A DNA stretch of 64,000 bases from an uncultured Acetatifactor sp. (GTDB taxonomy: Bacteria; Bacillota; Clostridia; Lachnospirales; Lachnospiraceae), in NCBI RefSeq assembly GCF_910585425.1, contig NZ_CAJUCP010000008.1, forward strand, positions 1 to 64,000, read 5' to 3'. A model generated the notes under the pieces. The model made no database searches. It had not been told where the DNA came from and worked only from the letters and a program-made list of their open reading frames with translations. The number at the start of each line of letters is the position of its first letter. Positions within the stretch are counted from its first letter, which is position 1. This document shows positions 40,762 through 49,307 of this stretch, piece by piece. Both the position numbers and the translations under genes were made by a program.

Positions 40762-42042
40762 TCAGCTTTCTGCCGAAACAGGATAGTCCAGCGACACCAT
40801 GGAATCCTCCAAAACCATATCCAGCGCGTATGCCATCTCCCGGAACATCCGGTAATGCCCATGGATATTGGGATGGACGGCATCGCTCATGAGGGCCAGG
40901 AAGGCCTCCGGGCATTCCTGCTGCAGCGCGCTGAAATTCTGAAAATGATCGACCAGCGGCACATTCTTCTCCCGGGCCACTTCCCTCACCGCCTGGACAA
41001 AGGGCACGATCGCCGTGGCGCGCTCTCCCGCGTCCTCCCTCTGGGGCTGCGGGGCCCGCAGGACGGCCTGGCTGCCCCGGGCGCGGACCATATCCACGAT
41101 CTCCCCCAGCTGGGCCTTGAACAGGGCCCTGTCGATCACCCCCGGGAAGCAGCAGTCATTGGTCCCGAACATGATGACCACCACGTCCGCGGCCGCATAG
41201 GGCTCATACCGCGTATCAAGCCTGGCCAAAAACTCGCTTGCAGTGGCCCCCGACACTCCTGTATTGAGGACCGTATCGTCCCTGCGCCCCCAGTCCTCCC
41301 GGATGTACTTCTCCCAGAGCTGCGTCACGCTGTCATAGCCGAAGGTATGCCATGCGCCATGGGTGATGCTGTCTCCCACGAAAAGCCATTTCATGGGCTC
41401 TGCCTTCAGGGTAATCCTGCCGCTGCAGGGGAAGGTCTCCCCGGCAGGCTCCAAAGCCAGCCTGTTCGCCGCCCCCGCCTCCACCTTAGACCTGTACGCC
41501 CCCACTGTCTCCAGCAGCCGGTTCGCCTCCTCCAGGGAATCCCGCGTCCCATCCCCGTCCGGAACCACTATCAGCCTGGCTCCGATCGCCTCCGTCCGCT
41601 GCCTCAGCAGGTCAAGCCCGCCGCAAAGCGCCTCTCGGGACAGGCCCCTGTCCTCCTCCCCCGGCACATAGACCACCGCGAAGGGACGGTAGCAGGCCAC
41701 TCTTTCCTGAAATTCCCGCAGGATGTCCTCCACGCAGTATCCGGCTCTGGCCGTATTGAAGACAAAATTCTCCCTTCCGGACAGCTCCTGCCCGCACATG
41801 TCCCAGCGCACCACTTCCTCGAACAGCCCGGCCATGTTCCGGAAGCCCCGGTTCTCCGAAAAGCCCCCCGCCCCGTGGGCGCCTCCGGTGAAGACCCATA
41901 TCCTGTTCGACATGGGAAATGTCATCTTCCCGTCCCTGTCCATTCCATTGATTCCTCCGGTTCCTTCGGTTCCATCGATGCCTCCGGTTCCATCGACCCC
42001 TTCGGTTCTTTTGATTCCTTCGCTTCCTTCCATTCCTTCCAT
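40762..42042 (-). CDS. SGNH/GDSL hydrolase, possibly sialate O-acetylesterase-like, with duplicated fold
   Basis: The 426-aa protein has a C-terminal SGNH esterase domain: block I WLFVGDSITHGAWH, block III VVIMFGTNDCC and block V SDAVHPNIHGH with the catalytic Asp and His. The N-terminal ~190 residues resemble a second, degenerate SGNH-like region (VFTGGAHGAGGFSENRGF, FNTARAGYCVEDIL) with GG instead of GDS. The first ~35 residues are a Gly/Thr/Glu tract from 9-bp repeats. The ATG at 42042 has GGAGGGG 10 bases upstream; the frame is open to 42114, and an internal ATG at 41925 would skip the repeats. Located in the sialic-acid locus, it may remove O-acetyl groups. No signal peptide. Confidence 0.75.
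   Translation of the reverse strand: MEGMEGSEGIKRTEGVDGTGGIDGTEGTGGINGMDRDGKMTFPMSNRIWVFTGGAHGAGGFSENRGFRNMAGLFEEVVRWDMCGQELSGRENFVFNTARAGYCVEDILREFQERVACYRPFAVVYVPGEEDRGLSREALCGGLDLLRQRTEAIGARLIVVPDGDGTRDSLEEANRLLETVGAYRSKVEAGAANRLALEPAGETFPCSGRITLKAEPMKWLFVGDSITHGAWHTFGYDSVTQLWEKYIREDWGRRDDTVLNTGVSGATASEFLARLDTRYEPYAAADVVVIMFGTNDCCFPGVIDRALFKAQLGEIVDMVRARGSQAVLRAPQPQREDAGERATAIVPFVQAVREVAREKNVPLVDHFQNFSALQQECPEAFLALMSDAVHPNIHGHYRMFREMAYALDMVLEDSMVSLDYPVSAES
41932..42042. repeat. 9-bp low-complexity repeats in the SGNH gene 5' end
   Basis: Degenerate nine-base units of the form GGnTCnnTC (plus strand) run through the region and encode GTGGIDG-like tripeptides in frame. Each contains a GGAAGGA or GGAACC word. 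Confidence 0.75.
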
Positions 42043-42350
42043 ATCCTTCCATCCCCTCCATGTCCGGTTTCCCCGCCGCCGGGCTCCGTCTCTGCCGCTT
42101 TGCCGATCCTTCATCCGGGTTGAACCCAGAAAATGAAAAATTATTTCACATTTGTTTTTCCCATAGCAACATTACGGTCTGTTGTTTTTATATAATTTTT
42201 ATATATTTTAAATATATGTTACTATTAAATTGTTATTCTGTCAACATTGTACTAACATTTATTCCAGCTATTGACTTTTTTGTTGTCATGATATATAAAA
42301 GTATTTAGGAGTATTTCTTTATTAATTATGCTTTTGAGGAAAACAGGAAA
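42043..42350. other. AT-rich divergent control region between the SGNH and ROK genes
   Basis: After a GC-rich edge, 42120-42350 is strongly AT-rich with runs such as tatataatttttatatatttt. It contains the plus-strand promoter at 42271. No gene was seen. Confidence 0.6.
42271..42299 (+). promoter_or_regulatory. Sigma-A promoter of the ROK-nanE operon
   Basis: TTGACT, 17 bases, TATAAA, about 50 bases before the ROK ATG. Confidence 0.75.
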
Positions 42351-43304
42351 ATGAAAAAAATTTTAACAGATGTACACGATATCCGGATTGTGGTGGCGGA
42401 CATAGGCGGCACCTGCATCAAATCCGGCATATGGGAGAAAGGCGAAATCCATGAAATACGGGAAGCTCCCACCCAGGCCTCTCTGGGCGGCGCTCACGTA
42501 ATGGAACGCGTACAGGAGATCCTGAGCGGATATCAGGATTTCCAGGCCATCGGCATCAGCAGCGCCGGCCAGGTGGATACGGAAAAAGGTTCCATCCTGT
42601 ACGCAAACGAGAACATCCCCGGCTATACCGGCACAAACATCCGGGAAATCCTGGAGGCCAGATTCCAAGTCCCCGTCAGCGTGCAGAACGATGTGAACAG
42701 CGCTGCCGCCGGGGAGGCCCATTACGGCGCCGGGCGGGGACACGCGAATTTCCTGTGCCTCACATACGGCACAGGCGTGGGCGGCGCTATCGTCACGGGC
42801 GGCCAGGTCTACCTGGGCGCCGGATTCTCCGCCGGGGAATTCGGCGGCATCATAGTCCACCCGGAGGACAGGGACCCCAAACGGGACATGTTCAGCGGAT
42901 GCTATGAGAGGTATGCCTCCACTACCGCTCTGGTGCAGAGCGTCAGCTCCCGGTTTCCGGAGCTCCACAACGGACGGGAGATTTTTGCCCATCTGGAGGA
43001 CGATGGAGTGCGGGCGCTGGTGGATCGGTGGATCGACGAAATCACCTATGGCCTCATCAGCCTCGTCCATATCTTCAACCCTTCCCTGATTGTCCTGGGC
43101 GGCGGCGTCATGGAGCAGGAATATGTCATCACACAGGTGCGGCAGCGGCTGCAGGGGCAGCTCATCCCCTCCTTCCTGAACGTGGAGGTCGTGCCCGCCG
43201 AGCTGGGAAATCTGGCGGGAATGCTGGGCGCGGCTGAGGGCGCGCGCAAAGTTTATCAAAGCCCTCCTACAGCCGGCCCCGCACATAACGGTCCGGCAGT
43301 TTAG
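42351..43304 (+). CDS. ROK family kinase (probable N-acetylmannosamine kinase) lacking the zinc motif
   Basis: A 317-aa sugar kinase/regulator-family protein without a helix-turn-helix, so a kinase. It has VVADIGGTCIKSGIW (ATP phosphate loop), GISSAGQVDTEKG, QNDVNSAAAGEAHYGAG, TYGTGVGGAIV and the sugar-binding GAGFSAGEFGG. The usual ROK zinc site (CxCGxxGCxE) is reduced to FSGCYERYAS, so two cysteines are missing. Position directly before nanE argues for ManNAc phosphorylation (NanK role). A start with GAGGAAAACAGG upstream is used. Confidence 0.85.
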   Translation: MKKILTDVHDIRIVVADIGGTCIKSGIWEKGEIHEIREAPTQASLGGAHVMERVQEILSGYQDFQAIGISSAGQVDTEKGSILYANENIPGYTGTNIREILEARFQVPVSVQNDVNSAAAGEAHYGAGRGHANFLCLTYGTGVGGAIVTGGQVYLGAGFSAGEFGGIIVHPEDRDPKRDMFSGCYERYASTTALVQSVSSRFPELHNGREIFAHLEDDGVRALVDRWIDEITYGLISLVHIFNPSLIVLGGGVMEQEYVITQVRQRLQGQLIPSFLNVEVVPAELGNLAGMLGAAEGARKVYQSPPTAGPAHNGPAV

Positions 43305-43371
43305 CCGAGGCAACGGGATAGTTATGCAGGTTTTGAGGACTTTTACAGCAATCGAAAGGAGCACATCTGAA

Positions 43372-44061
43372 ATGGAAAACAAGAGAATCGAACAACTGCA
43401 GGGAAAGCTGATCGTATCCTGCCAGGCCCTTCCCCATGAGCCTTTGCACTCCTCCTTCATCATGGGCAGGATGGCCCTGGCCGCCAGAGAGGGCGGCGCG
43501 CTGGGCATCCGGGCCAACACGAAGGAGGATATCCGGGAGATCCAGTCCCAGGTGGACCTGCCTGTAATCGGCATCGTAAAGAGGGATTATGAAGACAGCA
43601 AGATATACATAACCCCCACCATGCGGGAGGTGCAGGAGCTGATGGAGGTGAAGCCGGAAATCATCGCCCTGGACGCCACCAGCGCCCTCCGGCCCGGGGG
43701 GCTTACCCTGGACGATTTCTTCCGGCAGCTGAAGGAGACCTATCCGGATCAGCTGTGGATGGCGGACTGCTCCACGGTGGAGGAAGCCCTCCACGCCGAC
43801 GAGCTGGGCTTCGATTTCATCGGGACTACGCTTGTGGGTTATACGGAGCAGAGCAAAGGGGACAAAATCGAAGCCAATGACTTTGAAATCCTGCGGAAAA
43901 TCATCGCCTCCGCAAAGCACCGCGTCATCGCGGAGGGCAATATCGGTACACCGGAGAAGGTCAGGCGCGTCATCGACTTGGGCGCGTTCAGCGTGGTGGT
44001 GGGCTCCATCATCACAAGGCCCCAGCTCATCACGAAGCGCTTCGCGCAGGCTCTGGACTGA
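43372..44061 (+). CDS. nanE: N-acylglucosamine-6-phosphate 2-epimerase NanE
   Basis: Converts ManNAc-6-P to GlcNAc-6-P. The 229-aa TIM-barrel protein shows LIVSCQALPHEPLHSS, GALGIRANTKEDI, PVIGIVKRDYEDSKIYITPT, IALDATSALRPGG, WMADCSTVEEALHA and VIAEGNIGTPEK, all NanE hallmarks. The ATG at 43372 follows AAAGGAG; an earlier in-frame ATG at 43324 has none. It lies 67 bases after the ROK gene in one operon. Confidence 0.95.
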   Translation: MENKRIEQLQGKLIVSCQALPHEPLHSSFIMGRMALAAREGGALGIRANTKEDIREIQSQVDLPVIGIVKRDYEDSKIYITPTMREVQELMEVKPEIIALDATSALRPGGLTLDDFFRQLKETYPDQLWMADCSTVEEALHADELGFDFIGTTLVGYTEQSKGDKIEANDFEILRKIIASAKHRVIAEGNIGTPEKVRRVIDLGAFSVVVGSIITRPQLITKRFAQALD

Positions 44062-44258
44062 CGGGCCCTTACGGGCATTACCGTCATTACTATAAACGTC
44101 CCTATGCCATTCCGTATCGCGAAGTCCAAACCGCAGGGAGGTGTGCTGCCTTGCGGTTCGGCGGGACTGCCGTATGTGAAGCATTGGGATGCATGGGAGT
44201 TCAGAATACACTGCCGGTCTGCCGCAAAAGGCAGGAATCCGGCCTGTAAAGGAGAGAT

Positions 44259-44909
44259 ATGGACAATACAGCGAAAACAATCGTATGCTTCGGCGATTCC
44301 AATACCCACGGTTACAATTCCTCCAACATGGGCCGTTTCACGGAAAAGGAACGCTGGCCCTGTCTGCTGGCAGACCTGCTGGGCCCGGCCTATCTGGTCC
44401 GGGAGGAGGGCTTAAGCGGCAGGACCACTTCCTTCGAGGATCCCCTCTTTGAAGGCCTGAGCGGTTTTGCGGCCATCCACCCCTGTCTCATGACCCATGA
44501 GCCCGTAGATCTGCTCATCATCATGCTGGGCACCAATGACGTGAAGCAGCGCTTCGCCGCCACCCCGGCCAACATCGCCAAGGGGCTGGAGCGGCTGGTG
44601 ACGAAGGCCATCCACACCGCGGAGGCCTGGCGCGGCAAAGCCAATATCCTCGTCATCGCACCGCCTCCCATCGAGGAGGGCTATAAGGGGACGCAGATTC
44701 AGGGAGAGATGGGCATAGACTGTGTGGAAAAGTCTCAGGCCATCATCCCCCTTTTCCGGGAAGTAGCCGAGAGGCTGGGCTGCCATTTCCTGGAAGCCGC
44801 TTCCATTCCCGGCATGGGGATGTATCCCTATGACTATATGCACTTAAGCCTGGACAGCCACAGGCTGCTGGCCGAGAAGCTGGCGGAGCTTATTCCGGGC
44901 ATCTGCTGA
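44259..44909 (+). CDS. SGNH/GDSL esterase (arylesterase/O-acetylesterase-like)
   Basis: A 216-aa single-domain SGNH hydrolase. Block I is VCFGDSNTHGYN (Ser13), block III IIMLGTNDVKQRF, block V YDYMHLSLDSH. The form FGDSNTHG is typical of the arylesterase/acyl-CoA thioesterase-like branch. No signal peptide is seen. AAAGGAGAG precedes the ATG. Following nanE, it probably deacylates imported sialic acids or derivatives; about 200 bases of gene-free sequence separate the two. Confidence 0.85.
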   Translation: MDNTAKTIVCFGDSNTHGYNSSNMGRFTEKERWPCLLADLLGPAYLVREEGLSGRTTSFEDPLFEGLSGFAAIHPCLMTHEPVDLLIIMLGTNDVKQRFAATPANIAKGLERLVTKAIHTAEAWRGKANILVIAPPPIEEGYKGTQIQGEMGIDCVEKSQAIIPLFREVAERLGCHFLEAASIPGMGMYPYDYMHLSLDSHRLLAEKLAELIPGIC

Positions 44910-45186
44910 ACAGTGCCCCCCTGAACTCGTCTCTGAAAACCGAAAGCTACGCGGGGTGCCGCTCTGCCCGAGCAAGGGCGACATCCCGCGCAGCAAAAAG
45001 CTTTCCTCTCTTCAGACCACCGCTTCTACGATTATTTGGTATCCAAAGCAGAGCTTTTTGACTCCGACTTCTAAGCGCCCACATCCACATACTGGTCTTT
45101 TATCCTCCGCATCCGTTCTTCCAGCCTTACCATATAGTGGGATTTTGGGCTGCAGCATCACGGAGACATCTTGTAAAGAAATTTGG
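44910..45186. other. Convergent intergenic region with a GC-rich hairpin
   Basis: A hairpin at about 44952-44990 pairs gcggggtg with catcccgc and is followed by an agcaaaaagct word; it could end the plus-strand operon. Nothing else recognisable was seen. Confidence 0.35.
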
Positions 45187-47070
45187 TCATTGATAATACT
45201 GGGCCTGGGCCTGCCAGAGCTCGTAATATTTCCCCTTCTCGTCCGAAAGGAGCTGCTCATGGCTCCCCCGCTGCACCAGCCGCCCCTCATGGAATACAGC
45301 AATGTCGTCGCAGAACCGGCAGGAGGACAGCCTGTGGGAGATATAGATGGCCGTCTTGTCCCCCACCATGGCGTCGAAACCGGAATAGATTTCATACTCT
45401 GACAGGGGATCCAGGCTGGCTGTGGGCTCGTCCAACAGCACGAAGGGCGCGTCCTTGTACAGGGCCCTGGCAATGGCGATCTTCTGGGCCTCGCCGCCGG
45501 ATATCTCTATGCCGCCGTCCGTGATGTCCTGGTACAGATAGGTGTCCAGCCCCTGGGGAAGCTCCTCCAGCCGCTCTCCCAGCCCGGCCTGGCGCAGCAC
45601 CTCCTCCGCCTTCCCTCCGTCTACTTCCACGGAGGCCGCCACGTTCTCCCCCAGGGGCATGGAAAGGAGCTTGAAGTCCTGGAACACCACCGAGAAGAGC
45701 CGGACATACTCGTCCTGGCGGAACTTGCGGATGTCCACGCCGTTCAGCAGGATCTCCCCCTCCTGTGGGTCGTAGAGGCGGCACAGGAGCTTGATCATGG
45801 TGGTCTTGCCGGAGCCGTTCATGCCCACGATGGCCATGCGCTCCCCGATGCGCAGCTTTAAGGAGAAGTCCTCCAGGGCATAGCGCTCCGAACCAGGATA
45901 CCGGAAGGAGACATGACGGAATTCTATCTCATACTGATTGTCCAGCCGTTTCTCCACAGGGAGCTTGCCCTTGTACATCTCATCGCTGACGTTCAGCATC
46001 TCCAGGGTGCTGGCCACTCTCCTGGCGGTGAGGGACAGCTCGCTTAACCAGTAGCCCATGCACTGGATGGTGTTCAGGATGTTCGTGATGGAGCCTGCGA
46101 ACTTGATTACACTCCCCACCGGAAACGCCCCCAGCAGGGCATAGGCCGCGGAAATCAGGTAGCCTGCCAGCGTTGCCAGGCTATATGCGGCTCCCTGCAG
46201 GAACCCCAACCGTCCCGACAGCTTCCCCATGACGGATGTCCATGGGATGACCTTCTCGCCCTCCCGCATGTTCCCCACCGTATAATGCTCCATCAGATTG
46301 TATCCGTCATAGAGATGGATGTCCTTGATGAAATGGTAGTCCCCGCTTAAACAGCGGCGCGTCCAGTGCCCGCAAAAGGAATAATATTTCCGGTACAGCT
46401 CCTCCGGGTACAGCTCCTCCGGTTCCTTCAAGAGCTGCTCCTGATAAACCGCGTCTGCCTTCGTCCTGGCTTCAGCGAGGAGCCACAGCGCCACAAGCAA
46501 TACCACAAGCCCCAGGTACATCCACGGATTGCCGTGGGTGACGATAATCTTCAGGATGGGGATGGCCACCACCACGGAGCAAAGCAGCCCGCATATCCCC
46601 GACACGACGAATTCCAGATTCCAGAATACGCTGCCAATCCCGGCTCCCCAGTTATTGTCCTTCCAGATGCGGTCCGTGAGCTTCTTGACATAGGGGCTCT
46701 CAATCAGGGAATAGTCCATCTGCTGGAACTTGGCGGAGAAGTCGCTGTCGTAGGTCAGCCAGATCAGGGACTGCTTCGGCTCCACGAACTCGTTCTTCAG
46801 GAAGCTAGAGGCCCCGGAGAGCAGGAACGAGGAGCTCAGGAGCAGGATTACCGGCTTCCCCAGGTTTTCCATAGACGCGCCCTCCCAGAGCAGCTCCAGG
46901 ATATCCGCGGAGAACACCAATCCAAGCGCCGCCTCCACTGCATCCAGCACCAGCCGGAGCGTGGCCAGGAGGAAATAGGTGTTATCGGTTTTTTGAATAT
47001 ATCCTAACATGTTTTTTATGTATCTGATATTGTCCTTCAGTGGAATTTTGCTTGTCAAATCATCCGGCAT
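45187..47070 (-). CDS. ABC exporter half-transporter B
   Basis: A 627-aa fused permease-ATPase with membrane helices over the first 320 residues and an ATPase domain: Walker A GMNGSGKTTMIKLL, signature ISGGEAQKIAIARALY, Walker B FVLLDEPTASLD. It pairs with the preceding gene; the frame begins with an ATGA overlap at 47094, while the ATG at 47070 has AAAGAGGG upstream. The two probably form a heterodimeric exporter. No C39 peptidase domain. Substrate unknown; the two-component system upstream suggests induction by a peptide or antimicrobial. Confidence 0.92.
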   Translation of the reverse strand: MPDDLTSKIPLKDNIRYIKNMLGYIQKTDNTYFLLATLRLVLDAVEAALGLVFSADILELLWEGASMENLGKPVILLLSSSFLLSGASSFLKNEFVEPKQSLIWLTYDSDFSAKFQQMDYSLIESPYVKKLTDRIWKDNNWGAGIGSVFWNLEFVVSGICGLLCSVVVAIPILKIIVTHGNPWMYLGLVVLLVALWLLAEARTKADAVYQEQLLKEPEELYPEELYRKYYSFCGHWTRRCLSGDYHFIKDIHLYDGYNLMEHYTVGNMREGEKVIPWTSVMGKLSGRLGFLQGAAYSLATLAGYLISAAYALLGAFPVGSVIKFAGSITNILNTIQCMGYWLSELSLTARRVASTLEMLNVSDEMYKGKLPVEKRLDNQYEIEFRHVSFRYPGSERYALEDFSLKLRIGERMAIVGMNGSGKTTMIKLLCRLYDPQEGEILLNGVDIRKFRQDEYVRLFSVVFQDFKLLSMPLGENVAASVEVDGGKAEEVLRQAGLGERLEELPQGLDTYLYQDITDGGIEISGGEAQKIAIARALYKDAPFVLLDEPTASLDPLSEYEIYSGFDAMVGDKTAIYISHRLSSCRFCDDIAVFHEGRLVQRGSHEQLLSDEKGKYYELWQAQAQYYQ

Positions 47071-47090
47071 ATTTTTGACCCTCTTTCTAA

Positions 47091-49091
47091 TCATCCAAAT
47101 TCTATCGCTGACATCTGCTCCGCGGCTGCCTGTCCATCTCCTGACACATAGTACCGGGACTGTATCTCGAACATTTGAGCATAGCTTCCCCCCAGCGCCA
47201 TCAGCTCCTCATGGGTGCCCTCCTCCTTGATCCGTCCGTCCTCCAGGAAGAGGATCCTGTCCGAGAACTTGGTGCTGGCCAGCCTGTGGGAGATGAACAG
47301 GGAAGTCCGGCCTTTGCTGATTTTCACGTATTCCTCATAAACTTCACTCTCGGCGATTGGATCCAGCGCCGAGGTGGGCTCGTCCAGAATCAATATACTC
47401 CCGTCTTTATACAATGCCCTGGCAAGGAAGAAGCGCTGGGCCTGGCCTCCGGACAGCTCCACGCCGTCCTTGAAGGCTGTCTTCGTCATAAAGGAATCCA
47501 TTCCGATGCCCCGCTCCCTGAAGGTCTCCTCCAGCCCGGCCTCCCGTAGGGCCGCCCAGGCCCGCTCCTCATCCGTCTCCCCGGGCTTGCGCAAGGAGAG
47601 GTTGCAGCCCACCGGGTAGGGGAAGATGGTGGCCTCCTGGAACACCACGGAGAACAGATTGTACAGCGCCCGCTTGGACACCCCCGCGATGTCCACGCCA
47701 TTGATCAGTATCTGCCCCTCGTCCGGCTCGTACAGGCCGCAGAGCAGCTTCACCAGCGTGGTCTTGCCCGCGCCGTTGATGCCCAATAGCGCCACTTTCT
47801 CCCCGGGCCGTATCACCAGGCTGAAATGGTCGTACACCTTGGAGCGCTTTTCTTCCGTGGACTCTTCTCCCCCGGAGCGGTCCTCTTCCGCGGAAGGCTC
47901 CTCTTCCATTTTTTCCCCATAGGAAAAGCTCACGTTCCGGAATTCAATCTCCACAGGGGTCCGATACAGCGCCGCGGGCACCTCTCCCTCCCCGCCGATC
48001 TCCGGAAGTTCCATATGGGCCCGCATGCAGGAGGCATCCGCGTTCGCCAGCTTCAGTCCAGAATAGGTGTCAACGATGTTCGTGACGAAGCCGGAAAAAC
48101 CCGTAATCGCCCCGAAGTACACCAGAAACTCTGCGGCGGAGATGTCCCCCTGGAGACAGGTGTAAATCAGGTATGCGTAGGCGAAGCCGTTCCTGCACAG
48201 GCTCAGCAATAGCTGCAGGAGGTCTGTGGCGAACATCCTGCGCCGGTTCTTCTTCTCCAGCTTCAGCCTGTGTCCAAAGAGGTTCTCTCGAAACGCCATC
48301 AGCCAGTCGTTCATGGCAAAGATGCGCACGTCCTTGGCCATCGTGTTATCCTTCATGGCCCGATTCAGGTAACTGATTTCCCGGTCGGACTGGGCGAACT
48401 CATCTCTGAGGGCAAGCTGCCAGCGGTTCTTCATCCGCAGAATCCCGTAGTTCACCAGGGACAGTCCCAGAAGCAGCGCCACCAGCCAGGGCTTCAGGGT
48501 GCTCAGCACCGAGGAATACAGGAAGAAGCTGACCACGTTCACCAAAAGCCACCTTGGGTCGTCCAGCATCTTGTAGCTCACCGCCCAGTCTCCACCCTGC
48601 ATGGACTGATAGGCACGCCTGGTAATCTTCTTCTGTGGAATGCCCTTCTTCCATTCGCCGTACTCTACATATTTATAGAGGCATTTCGTCTGCTTCAGGA
48701 CGGCCTCGCCCAGCAGGATATTGCGGAACGTATTTTCGTAGAAATAAGTTTTGGAGCCCGCCTGGGAGACCAGGGACTCCGCAATCAGCGCCACCCCGCC
48801 CGCAAGCGCTATCACTGCCAGCCCCTGAAAAAGCCCGCCCTCCGATACCTGGCTCAGCACGATGCCCGGCATCAGGATGCCGAGGAAGGGGAGCAGTATC
48901 CTGCCAAACATGGTAACGGCATGGTAGACTGCCACATGGGGGAATTCCCGGTAGAGCAGCCTGTAGTAATACCGGATGTTGGAGAGCAGGGGGTAGCTTG
49001 GCGTGCTCTCTGTCTTCTCCGGGATTTTATCCCTGCGGATGGTTTTCGGTCCGTTCCCGGTTCCTGTCCTGCCCATTGGCTTTTGCTTCAT
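47091..49091 (-). CDS. ABC exporter half-transporter A
   Basis: A 666-aa fused permease-ATPase. Helices include ILLPFLGILMPGIVL and AVIALAGGVALIAESLV. The ATPase domain has Walker A GINGAGKTTLVKLL, signature LSGGQAQRFFLARALY and Walker B ILILDEPTSALD. A Glu/Ser-rich insertion (EEEPSAEEDRSGGEESTEEK, about residues 415-435) lies just ahead of the ATPase domain, unusual for the family. I chose the ATG at 49091 with AAAAGGAG; the frame extends to 49262 but overlaps a terminator. Coupled to the next gene by ATGA. Confidence 0.92.
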   Translation of the reverse strand: MKQKPMGRTGTGNGPKTIRRDKIPEKTESTPSYPLLSNIRYYYRLLYREFPHVAVYHAVTMFGRILLPFLGILMPGIVLSQVSEGGLFQGLAVIALAGGVALIAESLVSQAGSKTYFYENTFRNILLGEAVLKQTKCLYKYVEYGEWKKGIPQKKITRRAYQSMQGGDWAVSYKMLDDPRWLLVNVVSFFLYSSVLSTLKPWLVALLLGLSLVNYGILRMKNRWQLALRDEFAQSDREISYLNRAMKDNTMAKDVRIFAMNDWLMAFRENLFGHRLKLEKKNRRRMFATDLLQLLLSLCRNGFAYAYLIYTCLQGDISAAEFLVYFGAITGFSGFVTNIVDTYSGLKLANADASCMRAHMELPEIGGEGEVPAALYRTPVEIEFRNVSFSYGEKMEEEPSAEEDRSGGEESTEEKRSKVYDHFSLVIRPGEKVALLGINGAGKTTLVKLLCGLYEPDEGQILINGVDIAGVSKRALYNLFSVVFQEATIFPYPVGCNLSLRKPGETDEERAWAALREAGLEETFRERGIGMDSFMTKTAFKDGVELSGGQAQRFFLARALYKDGSILILDEPTSALDPIAESEVYEEYVKISKGRTSLFISHRLASTKFSDRILFLEDGRIKEEGTHEELMALGGSYAQMFEIQSRYYVSGDGQAAAEQMSAIEFG

Positions 49092-49218
49092 CGGCTCCTT
49101 TTTTCGTCTGGGCTCTTTTCGCGCTCCAATCATGGCTTTCATCCTTTCCGGACAGCGGTCTGAACTCTGTGCCTCTCTAACGCTGTCTAAACCTATTTTA
49201 GCGCATCCGCGAAAAAAA

Positions 49219-49242
49219 GAACCGTAACTGCACGAACGGTTC
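49219..49242 (-). terminator. Terminator after the two-component system
   Basis: Seven-base stem (gaaccgt with acggttc) and a T7 run on the minus strand. Confidence 0.85.
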
Positions 49243-49307
49243 CTCTTTTGCACGAAATGCATTCCATATCCGAGATATCCTGTGGCAGGCGAACCTTTGG
49301 CAGATTC

